From positions 186,001 through 250,000 of the forward strand of contig NZ_QARE02000003.1 of the NCBI RefSeq assembly GCF_003052515.2: a DNA stretch of 64,000 bases, in the 5' to 3' direction. This DNA comes from Pseudomonas sp. RIT409 (GTDB lineage Bacteria; Pseudomonadota; Gammaproteobacteria; Pseudomonadales; Pseudomonadaceae). The translations under genes and the position numbers were made by a program. This document shows, in pieces, positions 9,735 to 18,035 of this stretch. The stretch's first letter is position 1; every line of letters begins with the position of its first letter. The notes below the pieces were generated by a model. That model worked only from the letters and a program-made list of their open reading frames with translations. It made no database searches and was not told the DNA's origin.

Positions 9735-10068
9735 TAGAATCACCCTTCTCGTTGTAGATCTTATTGTTTTGGTGTTGCGGCGTTGCTGAGCGCCGAAATC
9801 GGGCGCGTATCGCCTGGTCGACCGGGTTTGACGTCACTCCTTATTTTTAAGGCGGTCCGCGGCGGTGCTGCTGATACAGCCCCTGAACTCGACACTTCCC
9901 GATCCATGAGGGCCAGCGCGCAGTGCGGGAACGACAAGCCAGTTCCATCACGGCTGCCGCTTCAGATTTTGTCGGCGCTATGACTGTTGTGAAAAAATAC
10001 TGGCTAAAATTCGCCTGACCGGAGACCACGTTTATTCCGTTACGATTGAGGGCAACGAAGTCCTGACG
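9735..10068. other. Gap with possible upstream part of the AraC gene
   Basis: Between the porin start and the annotated AraC start. The AraC frame stays open back to a stop near 9907 and encodes EKILAKIRLTGDHVYSV just before the ATG at 10069, which looks like real protein, but no ATG serves it. An ATG at 9981 in another frame (MTVVKK) would join it if the A6 run at 9992-9997 were A7. The remainder holds nothing I recognise. Confidence 0.4.
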
Positions 10069-10818
10069 ATGGATGAGAAAAGCGCTCATGTCTGCATCTT
10101 GCGATCAGGCGCGCTCCACATCCGTGACGGCAGCGAACCACAGATCACGATGCAGCAAGGCGACGTTCTGCTACTACCGCATTCGCCCCGCACTCTGAAA
10201 GTGGCCGCAGGGCCTGATCGCACGGAGGTGGTGATATGTCGCTTCTGGTTTGATGCCAGCAGCTTCGAAGCGATGGTGTTTGCCCTTCCCTCAACAATAC
10301 TGATCCCCAGAGAGGAAGCCGCGGCCTGGTCTGAAGGGATTCTTCATTTCATGCTGCTCGAAACAGGCAATACGCACCCAGGTGGCGCACTCATGGTTTC
10401 GCGCCTCATTGACTTGGTGGTCATTCGCATCCTGCGAACCTGGGTACATCAAAAAGCGGCCTCCGGCTGGCTCAAAGCACTCTCCGATCCCAGAATCGCG
10501 CGCGCTCTCAAAGCCATCCATGAAACACCCGGCCGACAGTGGAGCATCAACACACTGGCCGAGATGGCTGGCATGTCCAGATCCAACTTCTGCGAACGCT
10601 TCAACACCCTTGTGAGTCGCCCACCCCTCCGCTATCAGAACGAATGGCGCTTATCACTGGCCAAGAGCATGTTGCTGCAAGGGCACAGCCGCGTCGGAGA
10701 AGTCGGGTACGCGGTGGGATATGAATCCGAAGCCGCCTTCAGCCGCGCGTACAAATCTTTCTTCGGTTGCTCGCCACGAGACGACAACGCTCGAGCTCTG
10801 GAGGAAGAGCGTCAGTGA
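10069..10818 (+). CDS. AraC family transcriptional regulator (cupin N-domain)
   Basis: At least 249 residues. The N-terminal part looks like the cupin domain of the AraC_binding_6 group (HVCILRSGALHI, then QQGDVLLLPHSPRTL), and the C-terminal 100 residues are the double helix-turn-helix: WSINTLAEMAGMSRSNFCERF and EVGYAVGYESEAAFSRAYKSFFG followed by SPRD. Family members of this type usually have about 20-30 more residues at the start, and an open stretch upstream supplies them if a one-base homopolymer change is allowed (see the preceding gap). It lies beside the damaged porin and is convergent with another AraC gene. Target unknown. Confidence 0.85.
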   Translation: MDEKSAHVCILRSGALHIRDGSEPQITMQQGDVLLLPHSPRTLKVAAGPDRTEVVICRFWFDASSFEAMVFALPSTILIPREEAAAWSEGILHFMLLETGNTHPGGALMVSRLIDLVVIRILRTWVHQKAASGWLKALSDPRIARALKAIHETPGRQWSINTLAEMAGMSRSNFCERFNTLVSRPPLRYQNEWRLSLAKSMLLQGHSRVGEVGYAVGYESEAAFSRAYKSFFGCSPRDDNARALEEERQ

Positions 10819-10876
10819 CATTACACCCGTTCTCACATGCAATATTTATGGCCGACTCGCCTCGCCTGCCCCTGCA

Positions 10877-11815
10877 TCAGTGCGATGACACAAAAACAGA
10901 GGGAGTGTTCGAGTCAGGCAGCGCATAGGTCGCCTTCATCCATGCAATCTCGGCATGGGGCGTACGCCCGAAGAAACGCTTGAACTCGCGGCTGAATTGC
11001 GACGGGCTTTCATAACCTACATCAAACGCCGCAGCGGCCGCCGAGATGTCATTGCGCAGCATCAGCAGGCGTGCCTGATGCAGCCGCGTCGACTTGAGGT
11101 ATTGCATGGGCGAGGAGTCTGTGACGTTCCTGAAGTGCAGGTGGAAATTGGGCACACTCATGCTCGCTTCCTGCGCCAGGGCTTCGACGTTCAATTGCTC
11201 CTGGTAGCAACTGTGAATCTTGCGGATGGCGCGGGTTACCTTACCGAAATGCCCTTGTCGGCTGAGAGCGGCACGCATGGATCCGCCCTGCTCGCCGGCA
11301 ATGATGCGGTAGTAGATTTCACGCACCAACGCGGGGCCAAGAATCTTTGCCTCCACCGGGTGGCTCATCGCTTCGAGAAAACGCAACGTAGACTCGCGCA
11401 AGCCTTCATCCATGGGCGAGGAATACATCCCTCGGGGTTGCGCGTAAGTCGGGCCGAATGTTTCATCGATCTCCAGCATCAGTTCGCCTGCCAGCTTGAA
11501 ATCCAGCCGCATGTAAACCGCGAACATCGGCTCCTCTTCGCTGGCATCGGTTTCCATCGTGAACGGCACGGGCACCGACACCACAAGGCAATGCTGAGCG
11601 TCGTAGATGTAAACATCATCGCCCAGAAAACCGCGTTTTCGACCTTGGCACAGGATCACGATACCGGGCTCATATAGCACCGGCGTGCGATTCAACGGTC
11701 GATTCGAACGCAGAAATCTTATGTCATCCAGCGGGCTCAAATTGTAGCCCTCGAGCGGTGCCAACTGCTCCATCAGCTTCACCATGCGTTGAGTGCGCAC
11801 CTCACAGGACGTCAT
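10877..11815 (-). CDS. AraC family transcriptional regulator (AraC_N type)
   Basis: A 312-residue AraC regulator of the AraC_N group, with N-terminal sensor segments PVLYEPGIVILCQGRKRG and YDAQHCLVVSVPVPFTMETD, and a C-terminal double helix-turn-helix (LNVEALAQEASMSVPNFHLHF; AAAFDVGYESPSQFSREFKR FFG). I start it at ATG 11815, preceded by GGGGA at six bases; a TTG at 11821 overlaps the stop of the SDR gene. Translational coupling to that SDR (spacing of two bases) shows that the regulator and enzyme form one operon. Regulators of this type commonly control the adjacent SDR. Confidence 0.88.
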   Translation of the reverse strand: MTSCEVRTQRMVKLMEQLAPLEGYNLSPLDDIRFLRSNRPLNRTPVLYEPGIVILCQGRKRGFLGDDVYIYDAQHCLVVSVPVPFTMETDASEEEPMFAVYMRLDFKLAGELMLEIDETFGPTYAQPRGMYSSPMDEGLRESTLRFLEAMSHPVEAKILGPALVREIYYRIIAGEQGGSMRAALSRQGHFGKVTRAIRKIHSCYQEQLNVEALAQEASMSVPNFHLHFRNVTDSSPMQYLKSTRLHQARLLMLRNDISAAAAAFDVGYESPSQFSREFKRFFGRTPHAEIAWMKATYALPDSNTPSVFVSSH

Positions 11816-11817
11816 GT

Positions 11818-12672
11818 TCAATCCCCTTGTTCGACACGCTCACTGTCCGTCGAACGAGTGAGCGCTTCCCATTGTTCGATATCCTTGAGTGACTGCTCCA
11901 GCTTGCCACGCACCAGATCCAGAGCATCGCTGCCCAGCAGCAGATGCGCGGGCGGCTGGTGGCTGGCGATCAAGTTCAGCATGGCCTGCGCAGCTTTACG
12001 CGGGTGTCCGAGCTGCTTGCCGCTTTTTTCTTCACGGGCTTGTCGTACTGGATCGAAGCTGGCGTCGTAATCAGCGATGCTGCGGGGCGTACGCTGCATC
12101 GAGCGACCCGCCCAATCGGTACGGAAGGAGCCGGGCGCCACTGCCGTGACAAAAATATTGAAAGGCGCGAGCTCCTTGCTGAGGGTATCCGAAATGCCCT
12201 CCAACGCGAACTTGCTCCCACAATAATAAGCAATACCCGGCATGGTGATCGTTCCGCCCATGGACGTGATATTGATGATATGACCACTGCGGCGCTGTCG
12301 AAAATACGGAACGAACGCCTTGGTGACAGCGACAGCACCGAACACATTAACGTCAAACTGACGACGCATGTCCTCCAGCGGCGACTCTTCGAAAATACCT
12401 TCGTGACCATAGCCCGCGTTGTTAACCAGAACATCCACCGGGCCGTGAACAGTCTGCACCTGGGCAATGACGCTCTCGATGCGCTCGAAATCGGTGACAT
12501 CCAGGATGACACCATGAGCACGGTCAGATGACAGAGACTCGAAAGCCTGCAGGGCTTCCTGATTCCGGACAGTACCAATCACCCGGTGCCTGGCTGCCAG
12601 TGCTTCGGCGGCAAGTGCTTTACCAAAGCCGCTACTGATGCCCGTGATAAACAAGGTTTTAAGGTCACTCAT
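11818..12672 (-). CDS. SDR family oxidoreductase
   Basis: A 284-residue SDR of the extended-C-terminus type often annotated as oxidoreductase/SDR. It begins MSDLKTLFITGISSGFGKAL with the TGISSGFG nucleotide-binding motif at about residues 10-17, NNAGYGHEG near 85, NITSMGG near 135 and YYCGSKFALEG (catalytic Tyr and Lys) near 150. The ATG at 12672 has AGAGGA seven bases upstream; the longer open frame to 12900 overlaps the MFS gene and is not used. Its stop lies two bases before the AraC start, so the two are coupled. Substrate unknown. Confidence 0.9.
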   Translation of the reverse strand: MSDLKTLFITGISSGFGKALAAEALAARHRVIGTVRNQEALQAFESLSSDRAHGVILDVTDFERIESVIAQVQTVHGPVDVLVNNAGYGHEGIFEESPLEDMRRQFDVNVFGAVAVTKAFVPYFRQRRSGHIINITSMGGTITMPGIAYYCGSKFALEGISDTLSKELAPFNIFVTAVAPGSFRTDWAGRSMQRTPRSIADYDASFDPVRQAREEKSGKQLGHPRKAAQAMLNLIASHQPPAHLLLGSDALDLVRGKLEQSLKDIEQWEALTRSTDSERVEQGD

Positions 12673-12790
12673 GACAAAATCCTCTTGATTGATAAGTGCC
12701 CATGTTAACCAGCCCCTGGCAACTGCCCCATGCTGGTTCATCTGCAACTCTTGCCTATTCCTATCAATACCGATAGAAAACCGCTGTCCG

Positions 12791-13966
12791 TCAGCGCACT
12801 CTGGCGAAGGTCGCACTGCACAGACCTCCTGCGATTGCCAACACGCCGCCAGCCACCGCCATGCCGGGCCATCCGTAGTGCTGCGCAGCGGCTGCGCCAA
12901 GGGATGAGCCCAAAGCCCCGCCGACGAAATACACCATCATGAACACGGTATTCAGACGGCTGACTGCGTCTGGCTGCAATGCCAGCACACGCGTCTGATG
13001 CGCAAGTTGATTGGCACGATTGCCCAGATCGATGAACGTAGCGGCCACAAGCACCAGCGGCACTATCGCCATCTGCCCGGCAAACTCCAGAGCGACGAAT
13101 GCAGCCATTACCAGTCCCGCGCCGAGACAGGACAGCGTTAGACTGTACCGTCGGGTCAACCGGCCCAGCGTCGAGGCGCAAGCAATGCCGACCACCGCCG
13201 ACAAACCCATCAAACCCGATTGCAATGTGCTGAACCCGTAAGGCGGCTGTGCCAGTAGACCAGCCATTGAGCCCCAAAAAACGTTCAAAGCGCCGAACAG
13301 CAAGCCACCGCAGAGCGCCGAGCGCCAGAGCGGCGGATAACGTCGCATCAGTTGCCACAACGAACGCAGCAACGCCCCGTAGGGCAATGCACTGGAAACT
13401 TCGCTACGAGGCATACGCGTGGCAATCGCCAGCAATACGAGCAGATCGAGTGCTGCCGCGACAGAGAACATGCCACGCCAGCCCAACCAGTGTCCCAACG
13501 CTCCACTCACCGTTCGCGCGAGCAGTCCGCCAGCGGACAAACCGCTGACCATCAAACCCAGCACACGTCCACGGTGCTCCGCCTCGACCCACGCCATCGC
13601 GCCGGGGATTATGATCTGTGCACTGATCGCCGTTACACCGATCGCCACACTGCAGAACAGAGCCGCGCCGAAACTGCCGGTGCTTGCACACAGCAACAGA
13701 CTGGCAATATTACCTGCCAGCAACGACATGATCAGATGCCGTCGTTGCACGCGATCACCCAAAGGCACAAACAACAACAAGCCCAGGGCGTACCCCAGTT
13801 GTGTGGCCGTCGCCACTTGACCCGTGTGCGCACTGGAGACCGCAAAGCTCTCGCCTATCAGCGGCAGCATGGCCTGGTTGTAATAGGCCGTGGCCACCGA
13901 GAGGCCGCAGCAAATGGATAAAATGACAGAATCAAGCGCAGTCAGCGCCGGCCTAGCTGATGCCAT
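12791..13966 (-). CDS. MFS transporter
   Basis: A 391-residue, 12-helix MFS protein. The stretch ATAYYNQAMLPLIGESF in helix 1 and QLGYALGLLLFVPLGDRVQRRHLI over helix 2 and the following loop are the same landmarks as in the MFS gene at 19550, so the two belong to one subfamily (YnfM-like or aromatic/drug exporter). ATG 13966 is preceded by GGGGAG at six bases. It lies 118 bases upstream of the SDR-AraC pair on the same strand and may be the first gene of that operon. Direction and substrate of transport are not deducible. Confidence 0.85.
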   Translation of the reverse strand: MASARPALTALDSVILSICCGLSVATAYYNQAMLPLIGESFAVSSAHTGQVATATQLGYALGLLLFVPLGDRVQRRHLIMSLLAGNIASLLLCASTGSFGAALFCSVAIGVTAISAQIIIPGAMAWVEAEHRGRVLGLMVSGLSAGGLLARTVSGALGHWLGWRGMFSVAAALDLLVLLAIATRMPRSEVSSALPYGALLRSLWQLMRRYPPLWRSALCGGLLFGALNVFWGSMAGLLAQPPYGFSTLQSGLMGLSAVVGIACASTLGRLTRRYSLTLSCLGAGLVMAAFVALEFAGQMAIVPLVLVAATFIDLGNRANQLAHQTRVLALQPDAVSRLNTVFMMVYFVGGALGSSLGAAAAQHYGWPGMAVAGGVLAIAGGLCSATFARVR

Positions 13967-14118
13967 GACGAACTCCCCGATGAGATACCCGCCACGGTAG
14001 TCAAGAAGGCGATATCTACCTACGCCTAAAAGCATCAGGGTCTTGCTCAATGCTCTCACTGATCACGATGCAGGTGATCAGAATGCTGCTGATCCTCGCA
14101 CCAGATCTCTGTCATACA

Positions 14119-15018
14119 TCAATCGACGCGCTGAGCCAGCCATTGTCGAAACGTGATGAGCGCGGCCGACTCCGGTTTATGCAGCGGCCACGCGAAGTAA
14201 TAGGAGAAGCTGTGCCGATCGACTACCAACTCGAAGGGCATGCGCAGCGATCCTGTCTCAAGGTCTCTGCTCACGAGCGATTTCTGTGCAATGGCGACGC
14301 CATGACCCTCTATCGCCGCCTGATAAGACAGCAGTGACGTTTCATAGCGCATACCACGATAAGGATTGACCTGAGTTGCGCCGGCTTCACGCAACCACAG
14401 CGCCCAATCGTCCAGCCGTGCCAAGGAATGCAGCAGCACCTGGTCAACCAACTGCTCCGGCGAATCAAGATCGGCATTGAAGCCAGCACCGACCACCGGC
14501 ACCAATTCGTTTCGTGTCAGTATCTGCGTGCCGATACCCGGCCAGTCGCCACCACCCAACTGAATGCCGCCATCGAGGTCTTCATGTTCGAAATCCAGCG
14601 CGGCCGGTGAAGTGGTCAACTGCACGTCGATCGCAGGATGTGTAATGTGGAAGCCCGCCAGACGTGGAATCAGCCAACGCACGGCGAAAGTTGCAGGGGC
14701 GCGAATCTTGAGTAACTGGCGCCGTGACGAGCCGCCAACAATCGCGTTGGTCGACTCGCGCAAGGCGTTGAACAGCGGCACGATGTCCTTCAGATACCGC
14801 TCTCCCGCAGGCGTCAGCTCCAGACCGGTCGGCATACGTCTGAATAGCTGCACCGACAGATAATCCTCCAAAGCTTTGATCTGCCGACTCACTGCAGCCG
14901 GGGTGACCGAAAGTTCGTCGGCAGCGCGGGTGACGCTGAGCGACCGACCCGTGGCCTCAAACGCCTTGAGCGGATTGAGCGGCGGCAGTGGCCGGGAGTT
15001 CGTGGCGTGGGTGTTCAC
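14119..15018 (-). CDS. LysR family regulator, GcvA-type
   Basis: A 299-residue LysR regulator of the GcvA-like group, recognised by the start PLPPLNPLKAFEATGRSLSVTRAADELSVTPAAVSRQIK and the FRRMPTGLELTPAGERYL wing. I use the GTG at 15018 because GGAGG lies six bases before it; the open frame extends nine codons further without support. It follows the MHS-type transporter by 36 bases and is probably the last gene of the CoA-transferase/enoyl-CoA-hydratase operon, whose expression it may control. Confidence 0.88.
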   Translation of the reverse strand: MNTHATNSRPLPPLNPLKAFEATGRSLSVTRAADELSVTPAAVSRQIKALEDYLSVQLFRRMPTGLELTPAGERYLKDIVPLFNALRESTNAIVGGSSRRQLLKIRAPATFAVRWLIPRLAGFHITHPAIDVQLTTSPAALDFEHEDLDGGIQLGGGDWPGIGTQILTRNELVPVVGAGFNADLDSPEQLVDQVLLHSLARLDDWALWLREAGATQVNPYRGMRYETSLLSYQAAIEGHGVAIAQKSLVSRDLETGSLRMPFELVVDRHSFSYYFAWPLHKPESAALITFRQWLAQRVD

Positions 15019-15054
15019 GGAAAACCTCCAGGCAGCAGCCGCCAATAACGGAAC

Positions 15055-16386
15055 TTATTGATTCTCGGAACTGCGCTTGCGGTCAAGGCTTACACCCCAC
15101 ACCGCCGCCACCAGAATACACGGCAGCAGGGAAGCCATCGAGTACAGGATGCCCGCCAGCGGGTTGCCGCTCCAGTTCACCAGCGCCAGGCTGATCATCG
15201 GCAAGAATCCACCGAAGAGGATGTTACCGATCTGTTGCGACAGCCCGAACCCGGTAGTTCGGCTCTGCGGTGGAAAACTGTCGGCGATGAACGCTGGCAG
15301 CGGTGCCATGACCATCGCCGTTAATGCCGCAAGCAGCGTGATACAAGCGATGACCACCGGCCATGACTGGGTTTTCACCGCGTCGATGATCTGCGCAAAG
15401 CATGGGTACGCCACAATCGCCCACAGCACCATGCCAATCAGCATGACCCAGGCACGGCCGTACCGGTCACTGACAGCACCGAACAAGGGGTAAAGCGGCG
15501 CGGCGATAAGAATCGCGACGCCAACGCACATATTGGCCTGGAACACCGGCACGGACAGCACGTTCTGCAGGAAATACAGCATGAAGATAATCGAGGTGTA
15601 GAGGGTTACCGAGGTCCCCCCCTGCGCACCGAACACCGCAACCAGAAGGTTTTTCCATGAGCTGCGACTGGTCAATGTGTCAGCCAGCGGTGAGCGAGAT
15701 ACGGTCCCTTTCTCCTTGAGTGTCTGGAACACTGGCGTTTCTTCCATCCCCAGGCGGATGTAGGTGGCCACGAAAACGATCGGTGCCGAGACAAGAAAAG
15801 GCACCCGCCAGCCCCAGGCAGAGAAGTCGGCAGGTGTGAGGTAAACGTTCAGCAGTGACACAACCAGAAGTGCCAACAGCAGGCCCAGACTGGCGGTACT
15901 CTGCAGGAAGCTCGTAAACAGGCCGCGCCGCTCACGTGGCGCATGCTCCATGACATACACCGCCGCAGACCCGTACTCGCCACCCAGCGCAATGCCTTGG
16001 ACGATGCGCAACAGTAGCAGACAGATCGGAGCAAACAGTCCGGCTGACGCATAGGTAGGTAAGCATCCCATCAACACGGTAGAAACGCCCATCAGAATCA
16101 GTGTCATGACGAACGCCCGCTTACGACCGATACGGTCTGACATAGGGCTGAAAATAAGCGTGCCCAACGGGCGTGCAAGGTAAGCCACGCCAAAGGTGCC
16201 TGCTGTGAGAATCGACGAAACGAAAGGATCGAACTCCGGCAGAAACAGCGCTTTCAAGGTGCTGCCCAACGCGACGTACACCAAGAAGTCGTAGTATTCG
16301 AGCATGGTGCCAAAGCTGGCGGTGCCTACCACGCGCGACATGCTTGGCCGATGGGATGAGGTGGTTGCGGCGATGTCCATTGTCAT
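15055..16386 (-). CDS. MFS metabolite:H+ symporter (MHS family)
   Basis: A 443-residue transporter of the MHS branch (ShiA/ProP/citrate-type), inner membrane. Marks are the start VVGTASFGTMLEYYDFLVY, the PLGTLIFSPMSDRIGRKRA loop, and GGEYGSAAVYVMEHAPRERRG, all standard for this family of organic-acid and betaine importers. It sits downstream of two enoyl-CoA hydratases and a CaiB-type CoA-transferase, so the likely cargo is the acid or betaine that those enzymes activate and break down. AGAGGA precedes ATG; a second ATG two codons later (16380) is equally possible. Confidence 0.88.
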   Translation of the reverse strand: MTMDIAATTSSHRPSMSRVVGTASFGTMLEYYDFLVYVALGSTLKALFLPEFDPFVSSILTAGTFGVAYLARPLGTLIFSPMSDRIGRKRAFVMTLILMGVSTVLMGCLPTYASAGLFAPICLLLLRIVQGIALGGEYGSAAVYVMEHAPRERRGLFTSFLQSTASLGLLLALLVVSLLNVYLTPADFSAWGWRVPFLVSAPIVFVATYIRLGMEETPVFQTLKEKGTVSRSPLADTLTSRSSWKNLLVAVFGAQGGTSVTLYTSIIFMLYFLQNVLSVPVFQANMCVGVAILIAAPLYPLFGAVSDRYGRAWVMLIGMVLWAIVAYPCFAQIIDAVKTQSWPVVIACITLLAALTAMVMAPLPAFIADSFPPQSRTTGFGLSQQIGNILFGGFLPMISLALVNWSGNPLAGILYSMASLLPCILVAAVWGVSLDRKRSSENQ

Positions 16387-16437
16387 GGTCCTCTTATTGT
16401 TATAGGTCTACAGCGAGCGATCAGTAGCGCACTGGCG

Positions 16438-17229
16438 CTACTGAGATGAAGCGAGAAACGCGGAAACGGCGGCTTTGTGTTCAGCTCCGCAAAGAAGAAT
16501 GGCCTGCACCGCCCCTGCGGATTCCAGCGCCTGCGACAGGTCACTGCTGGCGGCTTGACGCACCAGACGCTTGGCCAGACGCAAAGCCTTGGGAGGCGCA
16601 GAGGCGATTTTTCCGGCAAGATCATCAACTGTGCCGTCGAGCGACTGAGCGTCCACAGCGTGATTGATCAAGCCCATTTGCAAAGCTTCTTCGGCGCTGT
16701 GGAACTGGCTCGTGAGCGTCATCTCCATCGCTTTTGCCAATCCAACGGCGCGCGTCAGGAACCACGCCCCGCCGATGCCCGAGATCAGTCCCAGGCGCAG
16801 AAAGCTCTCGGCCAAACGCGCACCTTTAACCGCGACACGCAGGTCACACATCATCGCCAGATCCAACCCGGCGCCGATGGCAGACCCATTGATCGCCGCG
16901 ATCACCGGCACTTCGATGGCCTGCATGGCCAAGGTGATGCGATGCAGGTAGCGGCGCAGACTTTCAAGTACATCCTCCGTTGCGCCCTGCATCAGGTCTT
17001 CACCCTTTTGCATGTCCTTTACATTGCCACCGGTGCAGAAATGTCGACCGCTGCCCCGCAGGACGACGCAGTGAACATTGGAACGCGCATTGATGCTCTC
17101 CAGCGCCTCGGCCAGCGCAACGCACATCGGCGTCGAAAGCGCGTTACCGGTTTCACCGCTGTTGAGGGTCAGGTGCAGGACGGCACCCCGTTGTTCGATC
17201 AGAACCAGATCAGGTGTTGCTGAACTCAT
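16438..17229 (-). CDS. Enoyl-CoA hydratase/isomerase family protein
   Basis: A 263-residue crotonase-fold protein. The oxyanion-hole segments are visible: GSGRHFCTGGNVKDM (residues near 60-75) and ALNGSA-type AAINGSAIGAGLDLAMMCDLRVA (near 105-130), followed by FLRLGLISGIGGAWFLTRAVG. The glutamates used by classical hydratases are not evident (LGLISG in place of LGL.PG with Glu), so hydratase, isomerase and hydrolase activities are all open. It follows a second crotonase gene by 29 bases in the same operon. I start at ATG 17229 rather than an in-frame GTG nine bases upstream. Confidence 0.88.
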   Translation of the reverse strand: MSSATPDLVLIEQRGAVLHLTLNSGETGNALSTPMCVALAEALESINARSNVHCVVLRGSGRHFCTGGNVKDMQKGEDLMQGATEDVLESLRRYLHRITLAMQAIEVPVIAAINGSAIGAGLDLAMMCDLRVAVKGARLAESFLRLGLISGIGGAWFLTRAVGLAKAMEMTLTSQFHSAEEALQMGLINHAVDAQSLDGTVDDLAGKIASAPPKALRLAKRLVRQAASSDLSQALESAGAVQAILLCGAEHKAAVSAFLASSQ

Positions 17230-17258
17230 GGCAGGCACACTCTTATTAAGTAGTCTTG

Positions 17259-18035
17259 TTATCGATGGCTGAAGAACGGAGCGCGGCGTTCCAGGAATGC
17301 CTCACAACCCTCGCGTTGGTCATCCAGCGCAAAGCAGGCGTGGAAAGCACTGCGCTCATACGTCAACCCTTCTTCCAGAGAGGTTTCCCAGGCACGCGCC
17401 GTGGCCGCTTTGACGGCCAGCAACACGGGCAATGAATGACGCGCGATGGACTGCGCGATCGACATTGCGACATCCACCACTTCAGCGTCGACCACAACTC
17501 TCGAAACCAGGCCGCAAGCCAGCGCTTGGGCAGCCGTGATCGGCTCGCCGGTCAGGTTCATTTCCATCGCCAGGGACTTGCCGACCGCGCGCGGCAGTCG
17601 CTGGGTCCCCCCCGCACCAGGCACCAGCCCGAGCTTGATTTCCGGCTGACCGAACAGGGCGTTTTCACCGGCGACGACGATGTCGCAGATCATGGCCAGC
17701 TCGCAGCCTCCACCGAACGCATAGCCTCGCACAGCAGCCACGACGGGCTTGCGCAGCCTGCTAACCACTTGCCATTCGACCGCCAGGTAGTTTTCGACGA
17801 TGGCACGGGTATAGGTCATCTCGGCCATCGCCTGAATATCGGCGCCGGCAGCGAACGCGCGCGAAGAACCGCTCAGGACGATCGCGCGGGTTTCAACATC
17901 GTCATCCAATGACTGAAGCACCCTTCCCAACTCCGTCATCAGTTCGCTGGTCAATGGATTGAGGGTATTGGGACTGGTCAACGTGACCAGTGCAACGGCG
18001 CCCTGACGTTGCAATGTGACGATTGTGTCGCTCAT
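17259..18035 (-). CDS. Enoyl-CoA hydratase
   Basis: A 258-residue crotonase-fold protein with the classical features: GSSRAFAAGADIQAMAEM (first oxyanion-hole loop), AAVRGYAFGGGCELAMICDIVVA and then EIKLGLVPGAGGTQRLPRAVG, which includes the conserved Glu and PGAGGTQRL of true enoyl-CoA hydratases (Glu in the first position sits in FGQPEIKLG). The start overlaps the stop of the CoA-transferase gene as ATGA, with AGGAG upstream, so translation is coupled. Likely hydrates an enoyl-CoA formed from the acid activated by the CoA-transferase; analogous to CaiD next to CaiB, though the true substrate is unknown. Confidence 0.9.
   Translation of the reverse strand: MSDTIVTLQRQGAVALVTLTSPNTLNPLTSELMTELGRVLQSLDDDVETRAIVLSGSSRAFAAGADIQAMAEMTYTRAIVENYLAVEWQVVSRLRKPVVAAVRGYAFGGGCELAMICDIVVAGENALFGQPEIKLGLVPGAGGTQRLPRAVGKSLAMEMNLTGEPITAAQALACGLVSRVVVDAEVVDVAMSIAQSIARHSLPVLLAVKAATARAWETSLEEGLTYERSAFHACFALDDQREGCEAFLERRAPFFSHR

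Noticed and set aside
12673..12900. N-terminal extension of the SDR to 12900
   Set aside because: The extension overlaps the MFS gene and lacks similarity to SDRs; ATG 12672 has a clear ribosome-binding site.
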